A stretch of 8,157 nt of DNA. Origin: Bacteroidales bacterium. Its GTDB lineage: Bacteria; Bacteroidota; Bacteroidia; Bacteroidales; NBLH01. Positions 1-6,253 of the stretch are shown one piece after another (position 1 is the stretch's first letter; every line of letters starts with the position of its first letter). The stretch is taken from assembly GCA_029210905.1 (NCBI GenBank), contig JARGGF010000153.1:1-8157 (forward strand), in the 5' to 3' direction. The notes under the pieces were generated by a model, which made no database searches, was not told where the DNA came from, and saw only the letters and a program-made list of their open reading frames with translations. Position numbers and translations under genes: made by a program.

Positions 1-1
1 T

Positions 2-1357
2 TGGTTTTATCGCAAACTAAGAAAGGAAGATTTTATCCATCTTAAATCGGAAAATTTTATCCTTAAAATAAACCCGTTATTCAATTTAACCTATTCAAGG
101 GACAGGGAGGCGGAACAAACGGCCTTCAATAACACCAGGGGCATTGAAATTAAGGGAAGTATTGGAACTAAATTTTTATTTTATTCTGCATTTTATGAAA
201 ATCAGGCTCGATTTGAGCCATATATTAATTCGGAAATACTGAATTCGCTGGTAGCACCCGGGCAAGGTGCTGTAAAAATACTTGAAAATAATAAATTTGA
301 TTTTTCAAGAGCTACCGGTTACTTGTCCTATAGCCCTGTTTCTAATTTAAATATTCAGGCAGGTCATTCAAAACACTTTATAGGCGAAGGTTATCGATCC
401 TTATTGCTTTCTGATAATTCTTTCAATTATCCATTCCTGAAAATAAGTGCAACTTATGGTAAACTGAAATATACAGTACTTTGGAATCAATACCAAAGTT
501 TTAATGGAGCATACTATAACTATCATCAGAGAAAATACGGAGCAATAAATTATTTGAGCTGGGTTCCCAAGCCCGGATATGAAATAGCTCTATTTGAAAG
601 TGTTATGTGGCCAGGGAATACTGCTGAGAATAACAACAACTTTAATTTAAATTATTTTAATCCTCTTTTGTTTTCACGAAGCCTGATTTATGGACTGAAT
701 AATGAAAAAAATATTCTTTTAGGAATTAATACAAAAATAAGAATTTACCAATTTGCACAGTTTTTTGGACAATTGGCTCTTGATAATTTGGATAGAGAAA
801 ATGTCTCGGGGAATAATTATGCGTTTCAAGTAGGGATAAAACACTTTGATTTATTTCATGAAAAATTAAAAAATCAGACAATGTTTTTTCATGCAGAATT
901 CAACTTTATTACTCCCTATACATATTCATGGGAAGATCCTTTGCAATCGTATACACATTATAATCAATCTCTTACTCATCCATCTGGCACCGGGCTAAAA
1001 GAAATTTTAGTAACCACAAAATACAATTTCAAAGATCTGGTTTTAGTACTAAGAGGATCCTATCTGGAAAACAGCATTGATACAATGGCTACTAATTTTG
1101 GAAGTAACCCTTTTTTGCCCAGCGAGTTAATTGATGGAGTAATTTCAAATATTGGCAATAAGCCAGGTCAGGGTATAAAAAATGAGCTTATCCATTTTTA
1201 CTCAGAACTTAGTTTTTGTATTAACCCGGCAACAAATATGAAACTTTTTTTAGGAGCACATTATCGAAAATCGATGAACACAATAAACAAGAATGAAAGT
1301 ATGTTCTATACCATTGGTATCAAAACAGACTTAAATAATTATTACTACGATTTTTAG
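2..1357 (+). CDS. Outer-membrane beta-barrel protein, RemB/Wzi-like (5'-truncated)
   Basis: The reading frame is open from the first bases of the window to a TAG stop at 1355-1357. The gene therefore starts upstream, and 451 C-terminal residues are visible. The TTG at 323 that could serve as a start lies inside continuous homologous-looking sequence and is not the real start. The protein alternates polar and aromatic/hydrophobic residues in short strands (many Y, F, N, W), as a large outer-membrane beta-barrel does. A distinctive block around 360-480, containing GHSKHFIGEGYRSLLLSD followed by NYPFLKI, resembles what I know from Bacteroidota proteins annotated as gliding-motility RemB or capsule-assembly Wzi-like. 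RemB is a mobile surface protein in Flavobacterium. Wzi is an outer-membrane lectin that anchors capsule. The sequence does not say which role applies here. The C terminus (YYYDF) ends in phenylalanine, as expected for a barrel inserted by BamA. The kinase gene follows after a gap of 27 nt, so the two may be co-transcribed. Confidence 0.7.
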   Translation, partial: WFYRKLRKEDFIHLKSENFILKINPLFNLTYSRDREAEQTAFNNTRGIEIKGSIGTKFLFYSAFYENQARFEPYINSEILNSLVAPGQGAVKILENNKFDFSRATGYLSYSPVSNLNIQAGHSKHFIGEGYRSLLLSDNSFNYPFLKISATYGKLKYTVLWNQYQSFNGAYYNYHQRKYGAINYLSWVPKPGYEIALFESVMWPGNTAENNNNFNLNYFNPLLFSRSLIYGLNNEKNILLGINTKIRIYQFAQFFGQLALDNLDRENVSGNNYAFQVGIKHFDLFHEKLKNQTMFFHAEFNFITPYTYSWEDPLQSYTHYNQSLTHPSGTGLKEILVTTKYNFKDLVLVLRGSYLENSIDTMATNFGSNPFLPSELIDGVISNIGNKPGQGIKNELIHFYSELSFCINPATNMKLFLGAHYRKSMNTINKNESMFYTIGIKTDLNNYYYDF

Positions 1358-1384
1358 CAAATTATTAATAATTTGAATATTACA

Positions 1385-2566
1385 ATGTTCTACAACCTCT
1401 TTCAAAACAAATGGAAATTAATTATTTTAATAATTGCGCTAATTATTTCAGGAGCATTTATGTGGTATACAAACCAATTGGTTTCCAAGTTGGCTGAAGA
1501 AGAAAGGCAGAAAATCCAAATTTGGGCTGAAGCCAACAAAGAATTACAAGAAACACCATTGACTGGCGAAGTTTCGCTTTATATGTTTAAAATTATTTCA
1601 GAAAATAAAACAATTCCCCGGATTCTGGTTGATGGCAAAGGAAAAATTATTAACTCGATGAACCTGAATCCCGAAAAGGAGGAAGATCCGGTATACCTGG
1701 CGCAGGAATTACACTTAATGAAAGCGCAAAATGAGCCAATTGAGATAGAATTGTCCGACAATCAGAAAAACTACATCTATTATAAAGATTCAATTTTTCT
1801 AACAGATCTATATTATTATCCATTTTTACAATTTTTCATCATTTTGTTGTTTTTATCTGTTGTATATTTTGCAATAAGCATCTCAAAAAAGGCTGAGCAA
1901 AACCAGCTTTGGGTAGGTATGTCAAAAGAAACTGCCCATCAATTGGGTACACCAATTTCCTCATTGCTGGCCTGGGTTGAGCTTTTAAAAGCGCGCGAAG
2001 GTGATTCTACACTGGTAAACGAGGTTGGAAAAGACGTCAACCGCCTCGAAAAAATAACTGAACGTTTTTCCAGAATTGGATCAGCCCCTTTGCTAAAGGA
2101 GGCAAATATTTGCACAGTGCTAAAAAATGCATCGGAATATTTGCGGGTCAGGACCTCATCGAGAGTAGTATATATTCAACGATTCCCTGAAGATGAAAAT
2201 GTTATTGCACCAATAAACATAGAATTGTTCGAATGGGTTATCGAAAATTTATGGAAAAATGCACTGGATGCCATGAATAATATTGGAGAAATAGTTGTTT
2301 CAGTTAAGCAAAACGGACATTCTGTTTATGTTGATATTACAGATACCGGAAAAGGAATTCCAAAATCGAAATTTAAGAGTGTATTTAAACCTGGTTTTAC
2401 AACAAAGGTAAGAGGCTGGGGTTTAGGACTTTCACTTGCAAAACGTATCATAGAAAATTATCACAAGGGAAAAATATACATACGCTACTCAGAAATTGGC
2501 AGAGGAACAAACTTTAGAATTGTATTGAATAAATCCAAAAATAATCAAATAACAAATAACAAATAA
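1385..2566 (+). CDS. Two-transmembrane sensor histidine kinase, no HAMP domain, orphan
   Basis: This is a membrane sensor kinase that should autophosphorylate a histidine in response to an extracytoplasmic signal and pass the phosphate to a response regulator. I chose ATG 1385 (393 aa); an in-frame TTG at 1373 would add four residues. A transmembrane helix at residues about 11-29 is followed by a sensor region of about 115 residues (30-146). It contains a PAS/Cache-like strand-turn-strand (PRILVDGKGKII). A second helix spans 147-166. The H-box ETAHQLGTPISSL has its histidine at residue 185, only about 19 residues after the helix, so no HAMP domain fits. The ATPase domain is complete: N-box ENLWKNALDAM (287-297), G1 DTGKGIP (320-326), F-box VFKPGFTTK (333-341) and G2 GWGLGLSLAK (344-353). 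No response regulator lies in the window, so the partner is elsewhere. The lysine/asparagine-rich tail after residue 383 looks unstructured. Position after the barrel gene suggests an envelope-related signal, which is inference. Confidence 0.93.
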   Translation: MFYNLFQNKWKLIILIIALIISGAFMWYTNQLVSKLAEEERQKIQIWAEANKELQETPLTGEVSLYMFKIISENKTIPRILVDGKGKIINSMNLNPEKEEDPVYLAQELHLMKAQNEPIEIELSDNQKNYIYYKDSIFLTDLYYYPFLQFFIILLFLSVVYFAISISKKAEQNQLWVGMSKETAHQLGTPISSLLAWVELLKAREGDSTLVNEVGKDVNRLEKITERFSRIGSAPLLKEANICTVLKNASEYLRVRTSSRVVYIQRFPEDENVIAPINIELFEWVIENLWKNALDAMNNIGEIVVSVKQNGHSVYVDITDTGKGIPKSKFKSVFKPGFTTKVRGWGLGLSLAKRIIENYHKGKIYIRYSEIGRGTNFRIVLNKSKNNQITNNK

Positions 2567-2606
2567 ATTTCAATAACTTATAACGAAAAATTCAAAACAT
2601 ATTCTT

Positions 2607-2945
2607 ATGAAAATATACCACAATCCAAGATGCAGTAAAAGTAGAGCAGGTCTCCAATTTTTAAACGATAAAAAAGTGGAGGTTGAAGTAGTTGACTACC
2701 TAAAAAATCCACTTTCAGTTGAAGAATTGACAAAACTTTTTGAAAAATTGGGTAAAGCACCCTTTGAAATGATTAGGCAACATGAGGAGCTTTTCAAAAA
2801 AAAGTACAAAGGCAAAAATTTTTCTGATAAGGAATGGATACAAATAATAGCTGAAAACCCAAAGTTATTGCATCGGCCAATCGTTGAAAAAGAAGGTAAA
2901 GCTATTTGGGGCCAGCCCATCGAAGAGATTGGGAAACTGCTTTAA
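2607..2945 (+). CDS. ArsC/Spx-family thioredoxin-fold protein (arsenate reductase-like)
   Basis: This is a small cytoplasmic protein of the ArsC family; 112 aa is close to the 115-140 usual for the family. The active-site loop YHNPRCSKSR puts the catalytic-type cysteine at residue 9. R57 (in MIRQHEE) and R90 (in RPIV) align with Arg60 and Arg94 of the E. coli plasmid ArsC, which bind arsenate. The third arginine of that enzyme, Arg107 in its CRP motif, aligns with Q103 (GQP) here. Genuine ArsC proteins reduce arsenate with glutathione and glutaredoxin. Many chromosomal relatives such as YfgD have no proven arsenate activity, and the Q103 change plus the absence of arsR, arsB or acr3 nearby argues for caution. 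I therefore give no symbol. The gene lies 40 nt after the kinase gene, with no promoter I can recognise between them, so it may be the last gene of that transcript. ATG 2607 is the first possible start, directly before the conserved fold. Confidence 0.88.
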   Translation: MKIYHNPRCSKSRAGLQFLNDKKVEVEVVDYLKNPLSVEELTKLFEKLGKAPFEMIRQHEELFKKKYKGKNFSDKEWIQIIAENPKLLHRPIVEKEGKAIWGQPIEEIGKLL

Positions 2946-2979
2946 ACATCTGAATTTTAAGCAGGTATTATAATTTTTT
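2937..2979 (+). terminator. Weak candidate terminator across the convergent gene ends
   Basis: An imperfect inverted repeat, CTGCTTTAAA (2937-2946) and TTTTAAGCAG (2955-2964), can form six pairs, one mismatch and three more pairs around an 8-nt loop. It spans the stop codons of both convergent genes. A run of six T follows at 2974-2979, but it starts nine nt past the stem, further than in a classical intrinsic terminator. It could serve the upstream plus-strand genes. Only its placement makes it more than a chance hairpin. Confidence 0.3.
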
Positions 2980-3631
2980 CGCCAAGAAATTTTGGATCTT
3001 TGCTTATAATATAAAGGTCAATCATTAATTTAACACGGGCAAAAAGTTCACGGATCTGGACCTTAATGCCATATTTTAGTTTAACTTCTCTGGCATTGTA
3101 TCCAATAGCATTTATATTTTTATTACTGGCAATAAATATGGCTCTTCTATTATGAAAGGGCTGTGAGATAATAGTGATGTTAGTTTGTCCAAACACATCC
3201 CTGGAACGAACCACAGAATCAAGGGTTCTAAAACCTGCATAATCCAGTATAATTTTATCAGATGGCACTCCATTATTAATCAAATCATCGCGCATTTGAG
3301 CGGGTTCATTATAATTTTTCACACTATTATCGCCACTTACAATAATATAATCTACTTTGCCCTTTTTATACAATTCTGAAGCAGCAGAAATTCTGTATTT
3401 ATAATACAAATTGATATTCCCATTTGATAAATATTTGTTTGTGCCCAATAACAAGCCTACATGATTTTTAGGAATTGAATCGGCTGAAGAATAAAGTAAT
3501 TTTGAAGTACTTTTTTCAACGATTAAATGAGAAAAAAAAATCGCCAAAATAGAGAATAATATACTCCATTTCAATATTTTAAAATAAAACTTACGTTTTC
3601 CGAATTGTTTTTTTAAAGTGTTAAATATCAT
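2957..3631 (-). CDS. sanA: SanA/YdcF-family (DUF218) inner-membrane protein
   Basis: This is a SanA homologue. E. coli SanA is a single-pass inner-membrane protein whose overexpression restores vancomycin exclusion in leaky envelope mutants; its biochemical activity is not established. From ATG 3631 the protein has 224 aa, close to E. coli SanA (239). A basic N terminus (KKQFGKRK) precedes one membrane helix at residues about 21-38, and the DUF218 domain follows outside. Signature blocks in order are GLLLGTNKYL (59-68), VSGDNS (98-103), YNEPAQMR (107-114), LDYAGFRTLDS (129-139), ISQPFHNRRA (155-164), IRELFAR (193-199) and the SanA-like end DLYIISKDPKFLG. The frame stays open to an ATG at 3709. 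The extra 26 residues look unconserved, and a good promoter match at 3658-3688 lies inside that extension, so I prefer ATG 3631. The gene converges on the ArsC-like gene with an 11-nt gap and diverges from the transporter gene, so it is probably transcribed alone. Confidence 0.9.
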   Translation of the reverse strand: MIFNTLKKQFGKRKFYFKILKWSILFSILAIFFSHLIVEKSTSKLLYSSADSIPKNHVGLLLGTNKYLSNGNINLYYKYRISAASELYKKGKVDYIIVSGDNSVKNYNEPAQMRDDLINNGVPSDKIILDYAGFRTLDSVVRSRDVFGQTNITIISQPFHNRRAIFIASNKNINAIGYNAREVKLKYGIKVQIRELFARVKLMIDLYIISKDPKFLGEKIIIPA

Positions 3632-3657
3632 ATATTCATAATATTCTATAATACTTA

Positions 3658-3688
3658 CAAAAGAAACAAATTGTACCAGATTATCAAA
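3658..3688 (-). promoter_or_regulatory. Candidate sanA promoter (Bacteroidota type)
   Basis: Read on the minus strand, TTTG (3688-3685) is followed after 19 nt by TTCTTTTG (3665-3658). The Bacteroidota housekeeping consensus is TTTG, 19-21 nt, TAnnTTTG, so only one defined base differs (T for A at the second position). Transcription would begin near 3650, about 20 nt before ATG 3631. This match supports the shorter sanA start. Confidence 0.5.
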
Positions 3689-3792
3689 AAAAACTATGCC
3701 TGGAGTCAATTAATGGATTAAAAACCCAGGCTTAATTAGTATATTGCAAATCTTTTATCTGTTTTGCAACATACAGAAAAGGAATTTCGTAC

Positions 3793-3809
3793 AGAAACGA
3801 TTCGTTTCT
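3793..3809. repeat. 17-bp palindrome, candidate operator
   Basis: AGAAACGATTCGTTTCT is a perfect inverted repeat of two 8-bp arms around a single central T. It lies directly upstream of, and overlapping the -33 region of, the candidate promoter for the transporter gene. A dimeric regulator bound here would block polymerase. No T-tract follows and it lies upstream of the transcription start, so it is not a terminator. No transcription-factor gene is present in the window. Confidence 0.55.
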
Positions 3810-3830
3810 TTGGGATTATTGTTACTTTTG
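3801..3830 (+). promoter_or_regulatory. Candidate promoter of the transporter-prenyl synthase operon
   Basis: TACTTTTG at 3823-3830 matches the Bacteroidota -7 consensus TAnnTTTG at every defined base. The -33 element is weaker: TTCG at 3801-3804 (three of four bases of TTTG) sits 18 nt upstream, inside the palindrome. Transcription would start near 3837, giving a leader of about 20 nt before ATG 3859. There is no Shine-Dalgarno sequence, as is usual in this phylum. A separate 7-bp inverted repeat (TTGCAAA 3744-3750 and TTTGCAA 3763-3769) lies further upstream. Confidence 0.6.
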
Positions 3831-3858
3831 CCGTTCGAAAAAATCTTATTTTAGGCTT

Positions 3859-6234
3859 ATGTGGAAAAGATTCGCCAGAATTATCCTTCATTACAGGATC
3901 ATCATCTTATTAATTATTGCCTCTTTTACGATATATATGGCTTATCGGGCAAAAAATGTAACACTTGATTATAATTATGCCGCACTGCTGCCAAAAGACA
4001 ATCCTTATTACGTTGAATTTGACAAATTTAAGAAGATTTTTGGCGAAGATGCCAATTTAACCATCATTGGAATTAAGGATTCATCTTTTTTCACACTTGA
4101 CAAGTTTAATGACTGGAGAAATTTGCAAGACACCATTAAAAAAATTGATGGAGTAAAAAATGTTTTGTCAGTTGCAAATGCTGTTGATATCGTAAAAAAT
4201 AGTGAACTAAAGAAATTTGAAGCAAAAAGTATTTTTGGAAAAAAAGTAAACAGCCAAAAGGATCTCGATAGCCTTGCACGGATTTTTAAAAACCGTGCTT
4301 TCTACAATGGTTTGATCTACAGCGATTCATCAAATGTTATTTTGATGGCCATTACCATGAAAACCAAGATCATTAACAGCAAAGCGCGGGAAGGCATGAT
4401 GGCTGATATTGAAAAAATAGTTAATGCCTATGGTGAAAAGCACAAACTTGATATACATTATTCAGGACTGCCTTATTCAAGAACGAAAATTTCATTACTA
4501 ATTCGTGGCGAACTTTTCATGTTCATTTTTCTGGCTATGTTTGTAACTGCCAGTATTTTATATATGTTTTTTCGCTCATTTAAGGTTGTTTTGTTCTCTA
4601 TGCTTATTGTAGGAATAGGCGTTATATGGGCGGTAGGCTCAATGGATATTTTTGACTACAGAATTACCATTTTAACCGGAATGATTCCTCCTCTGATTAT
4701 TGTTATAGGAATACCTAACAGTGTTTATTTGCTTAATAAATACCATAACGAGTATAAAAAACATGGGAATAAAATTAAGGCTTTACACACTATTATTAGA
4801 AAGGTAGGAAATGCAACATTTTTAACCAATCTTACAACTGCACTGGGATTCGCTACATTTATAGTAACCGGTAACCGTTTTCTGGTTGAATTTGGTGTTA
4901 TTGCATCATTAAACATTATGGGAGTGTTTTTACTCTCGGTCACACTAATCCCTATCTTCTTTAGCTATCTGGCTCCACCAAAAGACAGGCATATTAAACA
5001 TCTTGATTATAAGCTAGTTAATAAATTTATTGACCAACTTGTTTTTATGGTAAATCATAAAAGAAAATTAATTTATGGCCTGGTCACATTCATAGTTATT
5101 ATAGGTGTTTATGGCATTACGCTTATAAAAACCGAAGGATATATTATCGATGATATCCCTCACGATGATCCTATCTATAAAGATTTAAAATTCTTAGAGA
5201 AAAATATTGGTGGTGTAATGCCACTTGAAATTACCATTGATACCAAAAAGAAAAAAGGGGTATTCCAATACGAAACGCTGCATAAAATGGACCTATTGAT
5301 CAATAGGCTTTCAGAGCTTAGTGATTTATCAAAACCAACCTCAATTGTTGATGCACTTAAATTTGCGCGTCAGGCATATTATAATGGAAGTCCGACTTCA
5401 TATAAAATGCCTTCGAAAAATGAATTGGCCTTTATATTTCCTTATCTTCCTGATCAACAAGATAATAGCAACTTCAATTTGATGAATTCTTTTGTTGACA
5501 GTAACTCACAAGTTACCAGAATAAGCTACCGCCTTAATGACATAGGCACCACAAAAAATAAAATAATTGCAGATACAATTACAAAAATTGCAGATGAAAT
5601 TTTCCCGGAGGAAAAATACAATGTGAGTGTTACTGGTTCAAGCATAGTATTCACTCAGGGAACCAACTTTTTGGTTAAAAACCTTTTTTCAAGTCTTGCA
5701 TTGGCCATTGGACTCATTGCATTCTTTATGGCCAGCATGTTTACTTCCTTAAGAATGATTATTATTTCTCTGATACCCAATTTTATTCCCCTGCTTTTTA
5801 CTGCTGCGATAATGGGATATTTTCATATTCCCATAAAACCTTCTACCGTTCTTGTGTTTAGTATTGCTTTTGGTATCTCTGTTGACAATGCAATACATTT
5901 TCTGGCAAAATACCGGCAAGAACTAGTGATAGCTCAGGGAAATATTCATCAGGCAACAATTGTGGCCTTAAAAGAAACAGGAGTTAGTATTATATATACC
6001 GCAGGAATTTTATTTTTTGGTTTCGGCATTTTCATGGTTTCTAAATTTGGTGGAACTCAGGCACTTGGTTTGCTGGTTTCATTGACACTTTTAATTGCCA
6101 TGCTTTCGAACCTGATTTTCCTGCCTACTTTGTTATTGACATTAAAACATTCTGTTTCAGATAAAATTAAGCCGTTAATTGAAACTGTTGAAAATGGCGA
6201 TGACGATGAAGACGAAGACGTGGATCTAGGTTAA
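3859..6234 (+). CDS. MMPL/RND-superfamily transporter (predicted lipid or hydrophobe exporter)
   Basis: This is a 791-residue inner-membrane protein with the duplicated MMPL/RND layout. TM1 (about 11-29) is followed by a large extracytoplasmic domain (30-215) and TM2-TM6 (217-371). TM7 (403-421) is followed by a second large domain (422-606) and TM8-TM12 (608-760). The family uses the proton gradient to move lipids, hopanoids, pigments or other hydrophobic molecules; the substrate cannot be read from this sequence. The TM10 motif FGISVDNAIHFLAKYR carries D676, the type of buried acid used for proton coupling. The matching TM4 motif, IGIPNSVYLLNKYH, is two residues shorter and has no aspartate. 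The C terminus ends in an acidic tail (GDDDEDEDVDLG, 780-791) on the cytoplasmic side. No membrane-fusion protein or outer-membrane channel gene is adjacent, which fits MMPL-type rather than tripartite AcrB-type export. The gene follows its own promoter, and the prenyl synthase gene starts 19 nt after its stop. Confidence 0.9.
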   Translation: MWKRFARIILHYRIIILLIIASFTIYMAYRAKNVTLDYNYAALLPKDNPYYVEFDKFKKIFGEDANLTIIGIKDSSFFTLDKFNDWRNLQDTIKKIDGVKNVLSVANAVDIVKNSELKKFEAKSIFGKKVNSQKDLDSLARIFKNRAFYNGLIYSDSSNVILMAITMKTKIINSKAREGMMADIEKIVNAYGEKHKLDIHYSGLPYSRTKISLLIRGELFMFIFLAMFVTASILYMFFRSFKVVLFSMLIVGIGVIWAVGSMDIFDYRITILTGMIPPLIIVIGIPNSVYLLNKYHNEYKKHGNKIKALHTIIRKVGNATFLTNLTTALGFATFIVTGNRFLVEFGVIASLNIMGVFLLSVTLIPIFFSYLAPPKDRHIKHLDYKLVNKFIDQLVFMVNHKRKLIYGLVTFIVIIGVYGITLIKTEGYIIDDIPHDDPIYKDLKFLEKNIGGVMPLEITIDTKKKKGVFQYETLHKMDLLINRLSELSDLSKPTSIVDALKFARQAYYNGSPTSYKMPSKNELAFIFPYLPDQQDNSNFNLMNSFVDSNSQVTRISYRLNDIGTTKNKIIADTITKIADEIFPEEKYNVSVTGSSIVFTQGTNFLVKNLFSSLALAIGLIAFFMASMFTSLRMIIISLIPNFIPLLFTAAIMGYFHIPIKPSTVLVFSIAFGISVDNAIHFLAKYRQELVIAQGNIHQATIVALKETGVSIIYTAGILFFGFGIFMVSKFGGTQALGLLVSLTLLIAMLSNLIFLPTLLLTLKHSVSDKIKPLIETVENGDDDEDEDVDLG

Positions 6235-6253
6235 TACAAAATACCTGCTTATA

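Noticed and set aside
323..325. TTG as the start of the first barrel gene
   Set aside because: The same frame continues open to the window edge with the same barrel-like composition, so the gene is truncated by the window rather than starting here.
1579..1761. Minus-strand open frame of 60 codons inside the kinase gene
   Set aside because: It lies wholly within a clear kinase coding region, is rich in Ser/Ile/Phe as antisense frames are, and has no recognisable domain or promoter.
2696..2920. Minus-strand open frame opposite the ArsC-like gene
   Set aside because: It is antisense to a conserved gene and has no recognisable protein motif, so it is a shadow frame.
3185..3379. Plus-strand open frame opposite sanA
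   Set aside because: It lies opposite the most conserved SanA blocks and has no support of its own.
3744..3769. Inverted repeat TTGCAAA/TTTGCAA as a second operator
   Set aside because: The arms are only 7 bp with a 12-nt spacer, and the sequence is too AT-rich to exclude chance. I mention it in the promoter entry only.
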